In this document: one piece after another, positions 12,405-13,606 of the stretch
How the letters are laid out: every line of letters starts with the position of its first letter
Position numbering within the stretch: the first letter of the stretch is position 1
Source of the DNA: JBMNTQ01 sp050945815
GTDB lineage: Bacteria; Bacillota; Clostridia; Christensenellales; JBMNTQ01
Reading direction: 5' to 3'
Length of the DNA: 13,606 nucleotides
Assembly: GCA_050945815.1 (NCBI GenBank)
Contig: JBMNTQ010000034.1
Span: 1-13,606 of the forward strand
Made by a program: the position numbers and the translations under genes
The notes under the pieces: generated by a model
What the model was told of the DNA's origin: nothing
The model's input: only the letters and a program-made list of their open reading frames with translations
Database searches by the model: none

Positions 12405-13606
12405 TCAGGCTCTTTCTTCCGATCCGTCCCTTGCCCCATTCTCCTGCAAGGCACGAGGATTATCTTGAGCAATTTTATAGGGCGATTGATTGGAAAAATC
12501 CTTGACCGAAGCCCCAGCCCGAGCAATGGGCATCAGCGTCCCCGGCCCGCCCACACAGCCGCCCGGACAAGCCATCCCCTCCAGCAAATGCCCGTCTGTC
12601 TTGCCAGCCTTTGCCAGCAGCAGCATTTTTTTGCATTCCGACAAACTGTCCGCCCGCATGGTAGGCACTTCCATATCCGGATGAATATGCTGAATGCTGT
12701 CCACCACAGCCTCAGCCACGCCGCCTGCAACAGCATAGCCCCGGCCGTCTTTAGAAGCCAAGGCTGAAACCGTGTCCTCCTCCAAGTCGTTGAATTCAAC
12801 CTCCTGAGCAGCAAACATCCCCATCAGTTCTTCAAAGGTCAACACATAATCCACATAGTCGACAACTTCCTCTTCCAAAGCTTCCAGCTTCTTAGCAACG
12901 CACGGCCCAATAAAAACCACCTTGGCGTCAGGATGTTCGCTCTTAATATGCCGCGCAGTCTCAATCATAGGCGTATGCGCGCTGGAAATACATTGGGCAA
13001 GCTCCGGCTGAGTTTTCTTAGCAAACGCCTCCCAAGAAGGGCAACAGCTGGTTCCCAAAAACGGCTGCTTGCGGGGCACCTTCTCACAAAACTCCTGCGC
13101 CTCACGAATCGAGCCAATATCCGCTCCCAGCCCCACTTCCACCACATCGGAAAAGCCCAGCTTCTTCAAGCCCGCCACAATCTTCCCCGGAGTAGCCAGC
13201 GGTCCAAATTGTCCTACAAACGAAGGAGCGATTGCCGCATAAACAAGGTGTCCCTGGCGAATTGCCGTAACAATCTGGAAAATCTCCGATTTATCCGATA
13301 TTGCCGCAAACGGGCAGCTGACAATACACAGCCCGCAAGCCACGCATTTCTCCTGGTTAATCAAGGCCCTGCCCAGCTCATCACTATCAATAGCATCCGC
13401 GCCGCAAGCCTCCGCACAGGGGCGTCCAAAGCGCAAAATAGCGTGATACGGACATGCCTTCTGACAACGTCCGCATTTGATACACTTCTCCGTATCGATA
13501 ATCGCCGCATGCTTGCCGATCGTCACCGCTTTCACCGGACACACCGACGTACAGGGATGCGCCAAACACTTGCGGCAATTATCGCTCACATAAAACTGGT
13601 CGGTGG
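12405..13606 (-). CDS. Monomeric [FeFe]-hydrogenase-like protein (group B-like), N-terminus outside the window
   Basis: 399 residues are visible. The N-terminal half has ferredoxin-like cysteine sets: CRKCLAHPCTSVC, CIKCGRCQKACP, CAEAC and CVACGLCIVSCP. The H-cluster loops follow: TSCCPSW (13032-13052), GPCVAKKLEA (ending 12908) and EGMACPGGCVGG (12546-12581), so all four cluster-binding Cys and the adjacent proton-relay Cys of TSCC are kept. Loop 2 reads IGPC rather than the MPC of classical group A enzymes, which suits the group B/C branches; no PAS domain follows, favouring group B. The frame stays open upstream of GTG 13589 (TDQFYV) with no RBS there, and group B relatives carry more N-terminal sequence, so the start lies beyond the edge. 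Maturation would need HydEFG, not seen here. Function (H2 production, uptake or sensing) is not settled for this branch. Confidence 0.87.
   Translation of the reverse strand, partial: TDQFYVSDNCRKCLAHPCTSVCPVKAVTIGKHAAIIDTEKCIKCGRCQKACPYHAILRFGRPCAEACGADAIDSDELGRALINQEKCVACGLCIVSCPFAAISDKSEIFQIVTAIRQGHLVYAAIAPSFVGQFGPLATPGKIVAGLKKLGFSDVVEVGLGADIGSIREAQEFCEKVPRKQPFLGTSCCPSWEAFAKKTQPELAQCISSAHTPMIETARHIKSEHPDAKVVFIGPCVAKKLEALEEEVVDYVDYVLTFEELMGMFAAQEVEFNDLEEDTVSALASKDGRGYAVAGGVAEAVVDSIQHIHPDMEVPTMRADSLSECKKMLLLAKAGKTDGHLLEGMACPGGCVGGPGTLMPIARAGASVKDFSNQSPYKIAQDNPRALQENGARDGSEERA

Noticed and set aside
13587..13589. GTG at 13589 as the hydrogenase start
   Set aside because: No RBS precedes it, the frame remains open to the window edge, and relatives carry more N-terminal sequence.

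Overview
The window comes from a low-to-mid GC, Gram-positive, anaerobic member of the Bacillota, most likely class Clostridia. The reasons are a membrane-anchored sortase next to a secreted thioester/CnaB surface protein (a monoderm wall), a long Alu-containing SRP RNA, strong AGGAGG-type ribosome binding sites, an ECF-transporter S component, a DUF3842 protein, and an oxygen-sensitive [FeFe]-hydrogenase-like protein. No species-level assignment can be made from the sequence alone.

Left part (1-4916, all minus strand) is a cell-surface locus. A class D-type sortase (3928-4656) is followed 28 bases later by a BTAD/SARP-type regulator (2703-3899) that ends at a good intrinsic terminator (2613-2644). 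Downstream of that terminator a new promoter drives a 151-residue cytosolic protein made of two copies of an unrecognised 42-residue module (1990-2445) and then the N-terminal 639 residues of a large secreted adhesin (1-1917) with an N-terminal thioester domain and alternating CnaB domains; its C-terminus lies beyond the window. The promoter has four heptamers starting with AG at an exact 11-bp step just upstream of a TATAAT box, which is the layout of SARP operators. This suggests that the neighbouring BTAD regulator switches the adhesin operon.

Middle part (4897-7539) holds two amino-acid biosynthesis genes on the minus strand: metA (with Glu111, so probably acetyl-CoA dependent) and hisC. 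Upstream of hisC is about 500 bases with repeated TGGTATAATG boxes, inverted repeats, a doubtful 46-codon plus-strand frame and several hairpins. The large SRP RNA (7538-7808) has its own terminator and a candidate promoter.

Right part (7938-13606): an orphan ECF S component whose leader RNA carries a terminator hairpin that overlaps a competing hairpin (an attenuator or unidentified riboswitch); a divergent DUF3842 gene; a PLP aminotransferase; and, divergent from it, a two-gene operon for an IscU/NifU-like scaffold and a GGGtGRT protein. These converge, across a perfect 15-bp bidirectional terminator, on a monomeric [FeFe]-hydrogenase-like gene truncated at its 5' end by the window edge. 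The scaffold/GGGtGRT pair beside the hydrogenase is the most likely poorly characterised redox or Fe-S module here; the adhesin operon with its SARP-like operator is the other.

No tRNA, CRISPR array, insertion sequence or phage gene was seen.
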